Below are positions 7,422 to 16,497 of a stretch of 64,000 bases of DNA, in pieces. The stretch spans positions 1-64,000 of the forward strand of contig JAHBYK010000005.1 in NCBI GenBank assembly GCA_019635965.1, written 5' to 3'. The first letter of the stretch is position 1. The number at the start of each line of letters is the position of its first letter. The notes below the pieces were generated by a model that saw nothing but the letters and a program-made list of their open reading frames with translations, was not told where the DNA came from and did no database searches. The translations under genes and the position numbers were made by a program. The DNA is from Parvibaculum sp. GTDB taxonomy: Bacteria; Pseudomonadota; Alphaproteobacteria; Parvibaculales; Parvibaculaceae.

Positions 7422-8837
7422 TTACGGCAGGTTCGGCAGCCGCTCCGTCTGTTCCACTTCCTCGACGAAGCGTTCGTCGAGCTTGCGGCGCAGTTCCTCC
7501 TGCTCCCTGAGCCCGATGGGGAACTTCCACATGATGAGCGCGACGATCCCGTTGCAGATCATCGGCGTCGCCACAAAGACGATGGAAAGCCCGGTCAGCG
7601 TCGCCGGTGAATTTTCGCCCTGCGGGTCGAAGCCGATCAGCGCCAGCGTCCAGAACACGACGCCGACGGCAAAGGCCCCGCCGAGCTTCTGCGTCAGCGT
7701 GAGCAGCGCATAGAAAAGCCCCGTCCGCCGCTGCCCGGTTTCCAGCTCGTCGATATCGGCCACATCCGCCATGATCGAGCGGTAGAGCGTCGTTGTCGTG
7801 CCGACATTCACCCCGAGGAACAGCAGCACCAGTGCCGCGATGTAGTAGTTCCCCTCGGGAATGAGAAAGATGACGGGCGGGAAGACCACATTGAACAGCC
7901 CCGCCATCACCACCGTCATGTGCTTGCCGAAGCGGTAGGAGAGCTTCAGCACCACCGGAATGAAGATGATGCCGCCGAAGAAATAGAGCAGCAGCAGGAA
8001 ACTTGCGACCGAGCCGATTCCCCACACATAGGTCGCCTCGTAGATATACATCGAGGCAAGCGCCGCGCCCGCGAAGCCCGACAGGAAATCCGCCGCGAGC
8101 AGCCGCCGCAGCGGCACATTGCGCAGGATCGCCTTCACCGCCGCACCAAGCTGCACCGGCGGCTGCGGCTTCGCCTTGCGCTCCGGCACGAAGAGAATGT
8201 TGATGCCGACCGCGATGGGCAGCGTGATGACGATGAACCAGCCGATGGCGGCCACGCGCGCCGACTCCATGTTGTCGGCGCCGATCTGTTCGATGATCGC
8301 CGGAATCAGCAGCACCAGCGGCACGCCGAGAAGCTGGAACGCCTCGCGGTAGCCCTGGATGCGCGAGCGTTCATTGTAGTTCTCGCTCAGCTCCGCCGCC
8401 CATGCCATGTGCGAAATGGTCAGCATGGTCCAGCCGATATAGAGGAAGAACATCCAGCCGATGAGATAGAGGCTCGACACCGGCGCCGTCGGCACGAACA
8501 CCATATAGGCGCAGCCCATCAGCAGGGGCACGGAGAGCACGAGCCAGTGCCGCCGCCGGCCCCAGCGCGAGGGATACTTGTCGGACAGCACGCCCATCAT
8601 CGGATCGGTGACGACGTCCCAAAGCCGCGCCAGCATGAAGATCGTGCCGACAGCGGCAAGCCCGAGCCCCATCGGCCCCGCATAGAATTGCGGCAGATAG
8701 ACGCCGATCGGCAGCCCCAGCGCGGCGATGGGAATGGCGGGGCCTGAAAAGGCGGAAAGCCGCCAGCCGGAAAGCCGTCCGCCATTTCCCGCGGCATTGT
8801 TCGCGGAACTGTCCGAAGAAGTCATTTGTCCTGCCAT
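7422..8837 (-). CDS. GPH-family (glycoside-pentoside-hexuronide) MFS permease 1
   Basis: This 471-residue membrane protein has about 12 hydrophobic segments. The first-loop signature is ARLWDVVTDPMMGVLSDKYPSRWGRRRHW, given here in parts as WDVVTDPMMG, LSDKY and WGRRRHW. It is typical of cation:sugar symporters related to MelB and XynP and of related transporters of other small solutes. The C-terminal half starts after a short basic loop (PERKAKPQPPVQLG). It is the last gene of a minus-strand series after the hydrolase (49-base gap) and a second permease of the same family. The substrate is unknown. Confidence 0.92.
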   Translation of the reverse strand: MAGQMTSSDSSANNAAGNGGRLSGWRLSAFSGPAIPIAALGLPIGVYLPQFYAGPMGLGLAAVGTIFMLARLWDVVTDPMMGVLSDKYPSRWGRRRHWLVLSVPLLMGCAYMVFVPTAPVSSLYLIGWMFFLYIGWTMLTISHMAWAAELSENYNERSRIQGYREAFQLLGVPLVLLIPAIIEQIGADNMESARVAAIGWFIVITLPIAVGINILFVPERKAKPQPPVQLGAAVKAILRNVPLRRLLAADFLSGFAGAALASMYIYEATYVWGIGSVASFLLLLYFFGGIIFIPVVLKLSYRFGKHMTVVMAGLFNVVFPPVIFLIPEGNYYIAALVLLFLGVNVGTTTTLYRSIMADVADIDELETGQRRTGLFYALLTLTQKLGGAFAVGVVFWTLALIGFDPQGENSPATLTGLSIVFVATPMICNGIVALIMWKFPIGLREQEELRRKLDERFVEEVEQTERLPNLP

Positions 8838-8886
8838 GTACCGAAAGGGAAAACGAAACTGTCAGATGGGGTGCCGCGCCAGGGCT

Positions 8887-9642
8887 TCAACTGTAGCCGG
8901 TGAGGAAATCCATCACCGCGCCCTTGAACATCGGGTTCGGCAGCGCGAACATGTGATCCGTACCGGGAATGATTTCGGCGCGCGCATTCGCCATCAGCGC
9001 CGCGAGCGTATTCGGGTCGCCCGCGAGATCGTCCCGCGCCCCTGCAATCACGAGCGTGCGGTTGCGGATCAGCGGCACGAGATCGGCGGCGCTGCCCTCG
9101 CGCGGCGCCCGCGCGCAGGCGGCGATGGATTTCAGATCCTGTCCGAGATTTTCCGCATAGAGCCGGAAGGCCTTGGCGGTGCGGTCCTCGATCGTGTCCG
9201 GGTCGGCCGCTTCGAGCGCGTCGGCCGTTTTCGTGCCGAAGGAGGAGGCAGGCTCCAGCGCCCTGCCGCCCACGCCCGCAAGCACCACGAGCCCGAAGCG
9301 GCTGCCATGTTCCGCCGCGAGCCGCATGGCGATCCCCGCCCCCATGGAAAAGCCCATCAGGTCCGCTTCCGCGATGCCGAGATGGTCGAGAAGCGCCAGC
9401 GCATCGCCTGCATGTTTCGCATGGCCGTAACCGGCCGGATCGTGCAGCTTGCCGCTCCTGCCATGGCCGCGCAGATCGTAGGTGATGACCTTGAAGCGCG
9501 CGCGGGTGAGCGCCTGCACCCAGCCCGTCCGCACCCAGTTGTCATGCGCCGTCGCCGAGAAGCCGTGGATCAGCAGGATCGGCCGCCCCTCGCCTTCCAC
9601 ATCATAGGCGATCGGCACGCCGCCCGAAACGAACTCGCCCAT
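8887..9642 (-). CDS. Alpha/beta hydrolase between two GPH permeases
   Basis: This 251-residue protein has LLIHGFSAT, DLRGHGRSGK, nucleophile elbow GFSMGAG, acidic residue in GARDDLAG and catalytic His in GTDHMF. The start ATG at 9642 was chosen because it aligns with the paralogue at 3934-4683; the open frame continues far upstream only because the antisense of the next gene lacks stops. It starts 5 bases after the stop of the upstream permease gene, so the two are almost certainly co-transcribed. A role in hydrolysing an ester or lactone taken up by the permeases is inference. Confidence 0.92.
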   Translation of the reverse strand: MGEFVSGGVPIAYDVEGEGRPILLIHGFSATAHDNWVRTGWVQALTRARFKVITYDLRGHGRSGKLHDPAGYGHAKHAGDALALLDHLGIAEADLMGFSMGAGIAMRLAAEHGSRFGLVVLAGVGGRALEPASSFGTKTADALEAADPDTIEDRTAKAFRLYAENLGQDLKSIAACARAPREGSAADLVPLIRNRTLVIAGARDDLAGDPNTLAALMANARAEIIPGTDHMFALPNPMFKGAVMDFLTGYS

Positions 9643-9647
9643 GCCCG

Positions 9648-11102
9648 TCAATCCGCCGGCACGCCGGAAGATTGCGCATCGGAAGGATGGGCCGTGCGTG
9701 CCGCAATGGCGGTGGCGGCGGCTTCGATCTCGATCCGCTCCAGACCGCGCCGCTCGAGAATTTCGCGGTTCTCGCGCTGCTTGTTCTCGTCGATCGGATA
9801 GAACCAGAGAATGGCCGCGACGCCGATGCTGATGATGCAGGCCGGCCAGACATAGACGGCGCGCAGCGCATCGAGCACGGCCTGCGAATTCTCGCCGCGC
9901 GGCACGAAGCCGATCATGTCGAGCATCGTATAGGCGCCGAAGATCGCCACGGCCACGCCGATCTTGTTGGTCATGGTCAGCATCGAATAGAAGAGCCCCG
10001 TGCGCTGCTGCCCGGTGCGCACCGTGTCGTGATCGGCGACATCGGCCATGATCGAGCGGAACAGGAACGGCCCCGCCGCCATGTTCACGCCGCAGAGAAT
10101 CCACACCGCCATCGCCGCCCAGGCATTGCCCACCGGCACCAGCAGGATGAGCGGCACGGATGCGGCGTTGAACAGCGCCGAATAGGCGGCCGTGCGATGC
10201 TTGCCGAATTTCCGGCTGAGCCAGAGCATCACCGGAATGAAGCTCACGCCCGAGATGAAATAGCCGAGCAGCATCAGGCTCGAATAGCGGTGAAGCTGAA
10301 GCGCGTCCTCGGCGAGGAAGATGAACATGGAGGCGACGAGGCCGCCGGAAATGCCGGAAATGAGATCGGCGGCGAGCACGTTCTGCAGCGGCTTGCTGCT
10401 GACCAGCGCGCCGATGGCCTCGCGCATCGGCACATGGACGGGCGGCGGCGTCGGCCGCTCCGGCACTTTCCACACCGCAAGGCCGACGGCGATGGGCAGC
10501 AGGATCAGCACGAACCAGCCCATCGAGGCGACGCGCGCCGAGGCCGGGTCTTCCGGCGCCGTCATTTCGATCAGGATGGGCAGCGTCAGCACCAGCACCA
10601 TGCCGAGAATGAGCGCCACCTCGCGCGCGCCCTGCACGCGCGATCTTTCGTGATAGTCGGGCGTGAGTTCCGCGCCCCAGCTCATATGCGAGATGGTGAG
10701 CAGCGTCCATCCGACATAGAGCACGAACAGCCAGCCGATGAGATAGAGCGCGCTCACCTCGCCCGGCGGCATGAAGATCATGTAGACGGAGAGCATCATG
10801 ATCGGCACGGCGATCACGATCCAGTGCCGCCGCCTTCCGAAGCGCGTCTCGTATTTGTCGGAGACGATGCCGAGCACCGGGTCCGTGAACACGTCCCAGA
10901 AGCGGGCGAACATGAAGATCGTGCCGACCACCGCAAGGCCGAGCCCCAGCGTGCCGGCATAGAAGGGCGGCAGATGAACGGCGAGCGGCAGCCCCATGGC
11001 CGATATGGGCGCTGCGGGCAGCGCAAAGGCAAACAGCGTCCAGCGCGAAAGGGGCCGGCGCGCCTCGCGGGCGTCCGGGCCGGTTGCGGCCGCATCCTTC
11101 AT
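9648..11102 (-). CDS. GPH-family MFS permease 2
   Basis: This 484-residue membrane protein with about 12 hydrophobic segments is a paralogue of the permease at 7422-8837: MGLPLAVHLPPFYAG, FARFWDVFTDPVLG and SDKYETRFGRRRHW correspond position by position. The start ATG at 11102 follows a strong GGAGGAGGAA; an upstream in-frame start at 11159 is unlikely. It heads the permease-hydrolase-permease unit and is preceded by an intergenic region with two palindromes. The C-terminal tail is long and charged (REILERRGLERIE). Confidence 0.93.
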   Translation of the reverse strand: MKDAAATGPDAREARRPLSRWTLFAFALPAAPISAMGLPLAVHLPPFYAGTLGLGLAVVGTIFMFARFWDVFTDPVLGIVSDKYETRFGRRRHWIVIAVPIMMLSVYMIFMPPGEVSALYLIGWLFVLYVGWTLLTISHMSWGAELTPDYHERSRVQGAREVALILGMVLVLTLPILIEMTAPEDPASARVASMGWFVLILLPIAVGLAVWKVPERPTPPPVHVPMREAIGALVSSKPLQNVLAADLISGISGGLVASMFIFLAEDALQLHRYSSLMLLGYFISGVSFIPVMLWLSRKFGKHRTAAYSALFNAASVPLILLVPVGNAWAAMAVWILCGVNMAAGPFLFRSIMADVADHDTVRTGQQRTGLFYSMLTMTNKIGVAVAIFGAYTMLDMIGFVPRGENSQAVLDALRAVYVWPACIISIGVAAILWFYPIDENKQRENREILERRGLERIEIEAAATAIAARTAHPSDAQSSGVPAD

Positions 11103-11161
11103 ATGGGTTCCTCCTCCCGAAAGCCGGCTCGGGCTCTTGCGGCCCGCTCCCAACCCCATGA

Positions 11162-11174
11162 TGACATTACGTCA
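11162..11174. promoter_or_regulatory. Palindrome TGAC-N5-GTCA upstream of permease operon
   Basis: TGACATTACGTCA lies 60 bases before the permease start codon and is a candidate operator. A related, longer palindrome is at 11292-11306. The regulator is not evident in the window. Confidence 0.4.
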
Positions 11175-11291
11175 ATTATACTGACCGCCCCGCGCGCTCC
11201 AAGCGGCATCGGAAGGGCGAGTCTCACATTTTCGTAAGTTTGAATGAAGTTTGCAGGGAATTCCGTCGCTCATGACGCCCGTGACGGCGCC

Positions 11292-11306
11292 CATGACAAT
11301 GTCATG
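11292..11306. promoter_or_regulatory. Perfect palindrome CATGAC-N3-GTCATG
   Basis: CATGACAATGTCATG is a perfect 6+3+6 inverted repeat in the intergenic region upstream of the permease operon. It shares a TGACA core with the site at 11162-11174. This is the expected form of a dimeric repressor operator; which regulator binds is unknown. Confidence 0.45.
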
Positions 11307-11356
11307 ACGCCAAACTGACCGCGCGTCCGGCCGGCGGGGGTGGGGTCGCGCCTGCC

Positions 11357-14300
11357 TCAAATGCCGATTTCAGCTTCTGTATCCCCGGCCTTGAGCGCGT
11401 TCATCCAGGCAAGGCAGAGGTCGCGCGAGCGGAAGCTGCCATAGGCCTCCATCTCCTCCCGCTCCACGATGGGGAAAGTCGAATAGATATAGCGGATGTC
11501 GTCCCGGTCCGTGATGCCATAAAGGTTGAAATAGATCGCGTCGAGCTTCGCCCGCAGCTTCAGCCGCCGCTCCTCGTCCCATGTGAAGGGCGGCAGCACC
11601 TCGCCCTTGCCGTCCACATGGCCCATGTCCCTGGCAAAGGGCGCCATGTCATGTGCCGTATAGGTCAGCTCCAGCACTGCCTCGCGGACAAGCTCTCCGG
11701 CGGTCTTCTTGCCGAACTTCACCTTCTCATAGGTGTCAGGCGGCACGACCGGAAGCTGCTCGACAATGTACCAGTTGAGATGGGTACTTTGAGCTTTCTG
11801 CCTGACAACAAAATCGAAAATCAACGCATTTAGGTTAGAAAGCCAAAGGCCACCTTGCAGCTGGTATTCACTGACCTCCTCAGGCCAAAAAGCAGGAGCT
11901 GTGTTCCCAAGTCCGACTTTCGGGACAGCTGAAGCTATCATCGTCCTTGCGTCGGTCGCTCTCGCAATATCGCGAAAACAGATCACCCAATGGAGCTTGG
12001 GCGGATACTCGACGTGCTCCCCAGCTATCCAAAATTGAGGTGTCGGACTGAAGATGGTGTCGCGTTTCTGTTCCTCTGAAACGCTGTCGCTCAACGCCGC
12101 ATTGTGAAGGTTCTCTTCATTCACAACAACCGATGCCGCGCGATGGTCAAACTGATGGATCATTCGCCCAACATAGAGCGGCAGCCACTCGCCCTTCTTG
12201 CTTTTCCAGCGATTGCCGCCTGCCGGCCACGCGCCTTCCTTTTCCTCAAGCTCCTGCCTCGTGCGGAACAGGCCGGAATCGTTGGTCATATCGAACATGC
12301 GCACATATCGCACAGGCCATGTTTTCCGCTCCTCCCCGCCCGAGCGGTCCACCAGCACAGGCAGGCGGCCATAGATCGCCGTCGTCAGCGCCGCATCGCG
12401 CCTTGTACGGAAGATCGGCGCCGTGCCGGTGTTCGGATTGACGCGCGCGAAGTCCGCCGCCGTCACCGGAAAGCATCTTTCCGGGTCGCCAAGCTCGGAT
12501 ACATGATGCACGTAGAAAGCGCATATCGCCTTGTCGAACGGACGCGCAGGGCTCACGACCATAACGCAGAATTTGAAAGATGCATGAACGTCAGGGAAAA
12601 AGACTTTCTTGTTTTCAAAGTCGTAAAGCGCCTTCAGCCGTCCGCCGGTCGCCACACCTTTGAAGAAAGCGGATGCCGTCTTGTCGGATGCAATGCCCGA
12701 AGGCGTCAGCAGGCCAACCACGCCCTTGGGCTTCACAAGAGCAAGCGCCCGCTCAACAAACAGCGAATAGAGATTGACGTCGCCGCCGGACAGCAGCGGA
12801 TAGTCGCCGCCGTCGCGCGCCACGCGGGCGCCCGCCTCGGCCCGCGCGCTCGCCTTCTCATAGTCCGCCGCCAGCGGGTCCTTCGCCTTTTCGAGCTTCT
12901 TTATCATCTTCTTGCGGTCGTCCGCGCGCTGCGCCAGCGCGATTTCGCGCCGCCGCACGGCAAACCATTCGACCTCTTGCAGCTTCATCCGGTCCCAGGG
13001 CGGATTGCCGATCACCGCATCGAAACCGCCCTTGCGCTCGCCGCTCTCCCAGTCGGACCAGACGCCCGGAAAGGCGACCTGCCAGTTGAGGAACCGCTCC
13101 TCCTCGATCAGTTCGCGCGCCTTTGAGCAAATCTCGCTGAAGCGCGTGGCGATTTCATGGGGGCTGTAGCTTTTCTTCTTCTGCTTGGCCTGTTTGGCCT
13201 TCTCGATCTCGGAAAGAGGCGGAGGTGCAGGCGGAATGACGATCTTCTTCCGCCCCGTGGCCACGGCCACGACATCGCCGAACCCTTCCTTCAGCCATTC
13301 CTGAATGGCTGCCATGTCGGCCTTGTCCTTGATCCCGAGCCACTCGATCGCATGAACCATCGACAGCAGCGTATCGAGTGGGCGCGTCACCTCGACGATC
13401 CCCTCGAAAATATCGGCGGAGCGATGTGCTTCCGCGATTTCCGCATCCGTCAGCCCCTCGATGGTCTGCATGGACGCCGCCGCGGTTCGCGCCTTCGTGA
13501 GTGTACCGTGAAGAAGAAGCCCGCTGCCCCAGTCGGCAAGCTTGTCCATTGCCGGACGGACCCACGATCCGAACAATGAATCGCCGCAGCGCAGATGATG
13601 GTCGAGGAAGGAGAGCGGCGCGCCTACGGTGAACGTGTGAAGCCAGAGCGAGACTTTTGCGAGTTCCACCGCCATCTGGTTCTTGTCCACGCCATAGACG
13701 CAGCGTTTCAGAACCATCCGGCGAACGATATGCCTGTCGTCGAGCTGCGCCGCGTCGACGGTCCAGCCCTTCTCCTCCGCATTGTGAAGGATCGTCTGTC
13801 GAATCTTTTCGATGCGCTCGCCAAGCGGCGAAATATAGGGCATGTCGTCCGCCGCCCATTCGACGGCGGTTTCCGCTTCCGCCATGGCCGCAATCACATT
13901 GTCGGTCAGATAGTCGACCAGCGACACGAGGAAGTGCCCCGATCCCATCGCAGGATCGCATATACGCAGTTCGAGCAGCTTCTCCGCCGGATCGATCTGT
14001 TTCAATGCGCCAAGCCGGTATTCGGCTGGCCGCTTGTCCTTCGCCAGTTCCGCGGCCTTGCCGCGAAACGCATCCATCCTTTCGTCGATGAGCGGCTGCA
14101 AGGTCTCGTTGATAATCAGGCGAACGAGATCGTCCGGCGTGTAGTAGCTGCCCGAACCCTTGCGCGCGAAGATGTTGGGCCGGATGGTGATCTCATCCCC
14201 TTCCCTGCGAACTTCATGTTCCAGCAGCCGCTCATAGATCGAGCCAAGCTGCTGCACACTCAAATCGCGATAGTTGATGTATTTACGGCCATCTTTCGTC

Positions 14301-15517
14301 TGCTCGAAGGAAAGCCGGTCGATGACATCCGCCATCACATCGTCGGGAATGCGCACCTTCTCGAGCAGCGGTGTACGCAGCGCATCGAAGAGCCCGCCAT
14401 TATAGGGGGGCAGACCGATCGAGGCGTCGCCCTTGTCGATCGCGCGGGACAGATCCTGAATGGCGCCCCAGTAGCGTGATGCCGATGTCGAGAAAACATC
14501 CCCCTTGTCCTTCCGCCGTCCGACATCGCCGCGTACGCGCTCTCGCAGGCCGTAATCGTCATAGCGGCTTTCGCGGACCGGCAGCAGGTCGCGGTCTTCC
14601 GCATAGAGAAGGAAAAGCAGCCGATAAAGCAGAACCAGAGCCGCGTTCCGGACTTCATCGAGCGGTGCTGAAGGCTCCGATTTCGCGATAGCCCGGACAA
14701 GCTCGGGGAACACCTGCTCGAATACGAGCGAGGACAGGCTTTCCGCCACCCGCTGTTCGTAAAAACGGCCTTCATCGATCGCGCGCTGATGGAAGCTGCG
14801 CTTGTCCGATGGCCTTGGAACAAACGATTCCCTGCCGAAAACCAGCATGAAGACGCGCAGGGCATGGCGCTTCTCATCCTCGTCCAGCGAGAACAGCCCA
14901 TCGCCGATACCATCGAGACCGAGAACGGCGGCAAGGTCGATTTCGAAGAACTGCTCGGAAACGGAGCGGGCGCCCTGATAATAGAGACGCCATGTCGCGC
15001 CATTGGTCAGGATGCCCCAGCGGAGCCCGCCGGTCGTTAGGTCGTCGACACGTCGCAGATAGCGGAGCATCTGCGTCGAAGGTGCAAGCTCCTCTCCGAG
15101 CTTGCCAGAACGCCTGTCGAGCGGGCGCCGCCAGCGTTTCGACTCCACCAGCGCCAGCCCGTGCTCGTACCTCTTCCATTGTTCAGGGTGGGCATTCGCC
15201 CTTTCCTTGGCACTGTCATCCTCGAAGAGAATGCCGTCGGGCACGTCGTCCCTGCCCTTTGCCGCAAGATTCTGCTGCCGTAGCGTTGCGGTCCATCCGA
15301 GCCGTTTTAGAACGGGCCAGATCAGGTCGTCTTCGGTCTGGCTTTCGTTTGTCGCCTTGTCCTGGGGGAAGCGGGAAAATATGGCATCAATATCCGCCCG
15401 AAAGGCGTCCACCTCAGTGCCGCTGATGGCATTCCATTCAGGCAAGGTGCGGATCGCTTCGCCCAGAAAATCGAGCGAAAACAGACTGCCCCTGAATACT
15501 ATTCCCTTATCGGCCAC
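11357..15517 (-). CDS. Single-chain restriction-modification enzyme (type IIG-like, N6-adenine methylase)
   Basis: This protein of about 1386 residues has an N-terminal nuclease-like part: DVPDGILFEDD followed by LALVESKRW near residue 123, a plausible PD-(D/E)xK site. The methylase core has motif I ICDPAMGSGHFLV near residue 514 and motif IV GNPPWDRM near residue 835, typical of N6-adenine methylases of the Eco57I/PglX type. The C-terminal part, presumed to recognise DNA, has lower GC in places (about 11760-12140 and 12500-12700). The GTG start at 15517 has AGGGGAAGG just upstream; a TTG at 15538 is the alternative. No separate specificity subunit or BREX genes flank it. Confidence 0.85.
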   Translation of the reverse strand: MADKGIVFRGSLFSLDFLGEAIRTLPEWNAISGTEVDAFRADIDAIFSRFPQDKATNESQTEDDLIWPVLKRLGWTATLRQQNLAAKGRDDVPDGILFEDDSAKERANAHPEQWKRYEHGLALVESKRWRRPLDRRSGKLGEELAPSTQMLRYLRRVDDLTTGGLRWGILTNGATWRLYYQGARSVSEQFFEIDLAAVLGLDGIGDGLFSLDEDEKRHALRVFMLVFGRESFVPRPSDKRSFHQRAIDEGRFYEQRVAESLSSLVFEQVFPELVRAIAKSEPSAPLDEVRNAALVLLYRLLFLLYAEDRDLLPVRESRYDDYGLRERVRGDVGRRKDKGDVFSTSASRYWGAIQDLSRAIDKGDASIGLPPYNGGLFDALRTPLLEKVRIPDDVMADVIDRLSFEQTKDGRKYINYRDLSVQQLGSIYERLLEHEVRREGDEITIRPNIFARKGSGSYYTPDDLVRLIINETLQPLIDERMDAFRGKAAELAKDKRPAEYRLGALKQIDPAEKLLELRICDPAMGSGHFLVSLVDYLTDNVIAAMAEAETAVEWAADDMPYISPLGERIEKIRQTILHNAEEKGWTVDAAQLDDRHIVRRMVLKRCVYGVDKNQMAVELAKVSLWLHTFTVGAPLSFLDHHLRCGDSLFGSWVRPAMDKLADWGSGLLLHGTLTKARTAAASMQTIEGLTDAEIAEAHRSADIFEGIVEVTRPLDTLLSMVHAIEWLGIKDKADMAAIQEWLKEGFGDVVAVATGRKKIVIPPAPPPLSEIEKAKQAKQKKKSYSPHEIATRFSEICSKARELIEEERFLNWQVAFPGVWSDWESGERKGGFDAVIGNPPWDRMKLQEVEWFAVRRREIALAQRADDRKKMIKKLEKAKDPLAADYEKASARAEAGARVARDGGDYPLLSGGDVNLYSLFVERALALVKPKGVVGLLTPSGIASDKTASAFFKGVATGGRLKALYDFENKKVFFPDVHASFKFCVMVVSPARPFDKAICAFYVHHVSELGDPERCFPVTAADFARVNPNTGTAPIFRTRRDAALTTAIYGRLPVLVDRSGGEERKTWPVRYVRMFDMTNDSGLFRTRQELEEKEGAWPAGGNRWKSKKGEWLPLYVGRMIHQFDHRAASVVVNEENLHNAALSDSVSEEQKRDTIFSPTPQFWIAGEHVEYPPKLHWVICFRDIARATDARTMIASAVPKVGLGNTAPAFWPEEVSEYQLQGGLWLSNLNALIFDFVVRQKAQSTHLNWYIVEQLPVVPPDTYEKVKFGKKTAGELVREAVLELTYTAHDMAPFARDMGHVDGKGEVLPPFTWDEERRLKLRAKLDAIYFNLYGITDRDDIRYIYSTFPIVEREEMEAYGSFRSRDLCLAWMNALKAGDTEAEIGI

Positions 15518-15971
15518 GCCTTCCCCTTCGAATCGCAATTTTCAGCCCTCCAAACTAGCCAGTCGGGACACCCAATGCATCCCTTCGGCAGGCTGGTTCG
15601 ATTCCGACCCAAAAAACCGGGGATAAGTTTTTTTCGTCTCTCTGCGGCTCTGCGCCTCTGCGTGCCCTTCCTGCATCGCGCGAATGACGCGCCGGACGGG
15701 GCGGGTGCCATGCGGCCAATCGATCAGCCTACGGATGATATGAAGTCCACGCCTGAGCGGGGCATGCCGGAGGCGGCGCGCGGGCCTCATGACAGAATGA
15801 TGACATTCCGGTGACAGAATTTCGGGCCGGAGGCCGCTCCCAATGAAATCAAGGGCTTGGCACCCGGCGCACTCGTAACGGTACCGGAACGGATTTGCCG
15901 CCGCGCCCCCTTGCCCTTGAGCGCCCGCCCCTCTAGTTTCGCCCCATCCCCGGAGCGATGGAGTTGTGAAT
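15518..15971. other. Intergenic region without a convincing gene
   Basis: This 454-base stretch lies between the divergent restriction-modification and zinc-finger genes. It holds a pyrimidine-rich tract around 15628-15665 with repeated CTCTGCG units. The 9-base direct repeat TGACAGAAT occurs near 15789 and 15811, with a TGACATTCC between. No open frame here has family features or a good ribosome site. It presumably contains the promoters of both flanking genes. Confidence 0.6.
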
Positions 15972-16226
15972 ATGGCGGGCGGCAAAACACCGGAATTCTG
16001 CAATGAAGCGGGCGTTCGCGAGATCCGCATCGGTGTGAAGGAGTTCGAGTGCATCGGCGCGGCGCCGCCCTTCGATCATCCGCATGTCTTTCTCGACATG
16101 GGCCGCGACAGCGAGATCGTCTGCCCCTATTGCTCCACGCTCTACCGCCATGATGCGGGGCTGAAGGCGGATGAAAGCGTCCCCGCCGAGGCGCTCTGGC
16201 ACGAGCCGCGCAAGCAAGCCGTCTGA
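15972..16226 (+). CDS. Zinc-finger (zf-CHCC type) protein
   Basis: This 84-residue protein has HPHVFLDMG followed by EIVCPYCSTLYRH, matching the CHCC zinc-finger family related to the NDUFS6 accessory subunit of complex I; the ligands are a His and the C-x2-C pair plus an upstream Cys. Small stand-alone members are widespread in alphaproteobacteria, with an unproven role. ATG at 15972 is chosen because GGAG sits 9 bases upstream; a GTG lies two codons earlier. Confidence 0.85.
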   Translation: MAGGKTPEFCNEAGVREIRIGVKEFECIGAAPPFDHPHVFLDMGRDSEIVCPYCSTLYRHDAGLKADESVPAEALWHEPRKQAV

Positions 16227-16288
16227 GAAATTACTGAAAAATCAAGCCGTTATGGCCTGCCATCCGGCGCCCCCGAAAGGGCGGAGGA

Positions 16289-16375
16289 TGGTGGCCCCTG
16301 CGGGACTCGAACCCGCACTCCCTTGCAGGAAGCGGATTTTAAGTCCGCTGCGTATACCAGTTTCGCCAAGGGGCC
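16289..16375 (-). tRNA. tRNA-Leu (anticodon UAA)
   Basis: On the minus strand the gene reads GGCCCCTTGGCG at its 5' end. The anticodon arm is GCGGA-CTTAAAA-TCCGC, with anticodon TAA. A variable arm CTTCCTGCAAGGGAG follows, then a T arm GCGGG-TTCGAGT-CCCGC and acceptor strand AGGGGCC-A-CCA. The acceptor 5' GGCCCCT pairs with 3' AGGGGCC, and the CCA end is encoded. The extended variable arm fits a class II leucine tRNA. Confidence 0.97.
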
Positions 16376-16445
16376 CCTGCGCTCGCTTCAGCCTTACCTA
16401 TGCCTGCTTGGTCCGTCCTTCGCAAAAGGAAATGCTGAAAAGAGA

Positions 16446-16471
16446 AACGGCGGCCCCTGGGGACCGCCGTT
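16446..16471 (-). terminator. Rho-independent terminator after the small secreted protein gene
   Basis: The hairpin AACGGCGG...CCGCCGTT has additional C/G pairing in the middle. On the minus strand it is followed by TCTCTTTTC. It lies 27 bases past the stop of the 16498-16746 gene. Confidence 0.75.
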
Positions 16472-16497
16472 CCGAAATCCGCTTGAGCGGGAATGGC

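Noticed and set aside
9643-10710. Upstream extension of the hydrolase frame at 8887
   Set aside because: It overlaps the permease gene in another frame; the hydrolase family start aligns with ATG 9642.
9672-11237. 521-codon plus-strand open frame
   Set aside because: It is antisense to the GPH permease, rich in His, Arg and Glu as expected of a GC-rich shadow frame, and has no family features.
12104-13126. 340-codon plus-strand open frame
   Set aside because: It is antisense to the restriction-modification gene, whose methylase motifs lie in the opposite frame.
15595-15605. GGTTCGATTCC, resembling a tRNA T loop
   Set aside because: The flanking bases do not form a T stem and no acceptor or anticodon arm can be built.
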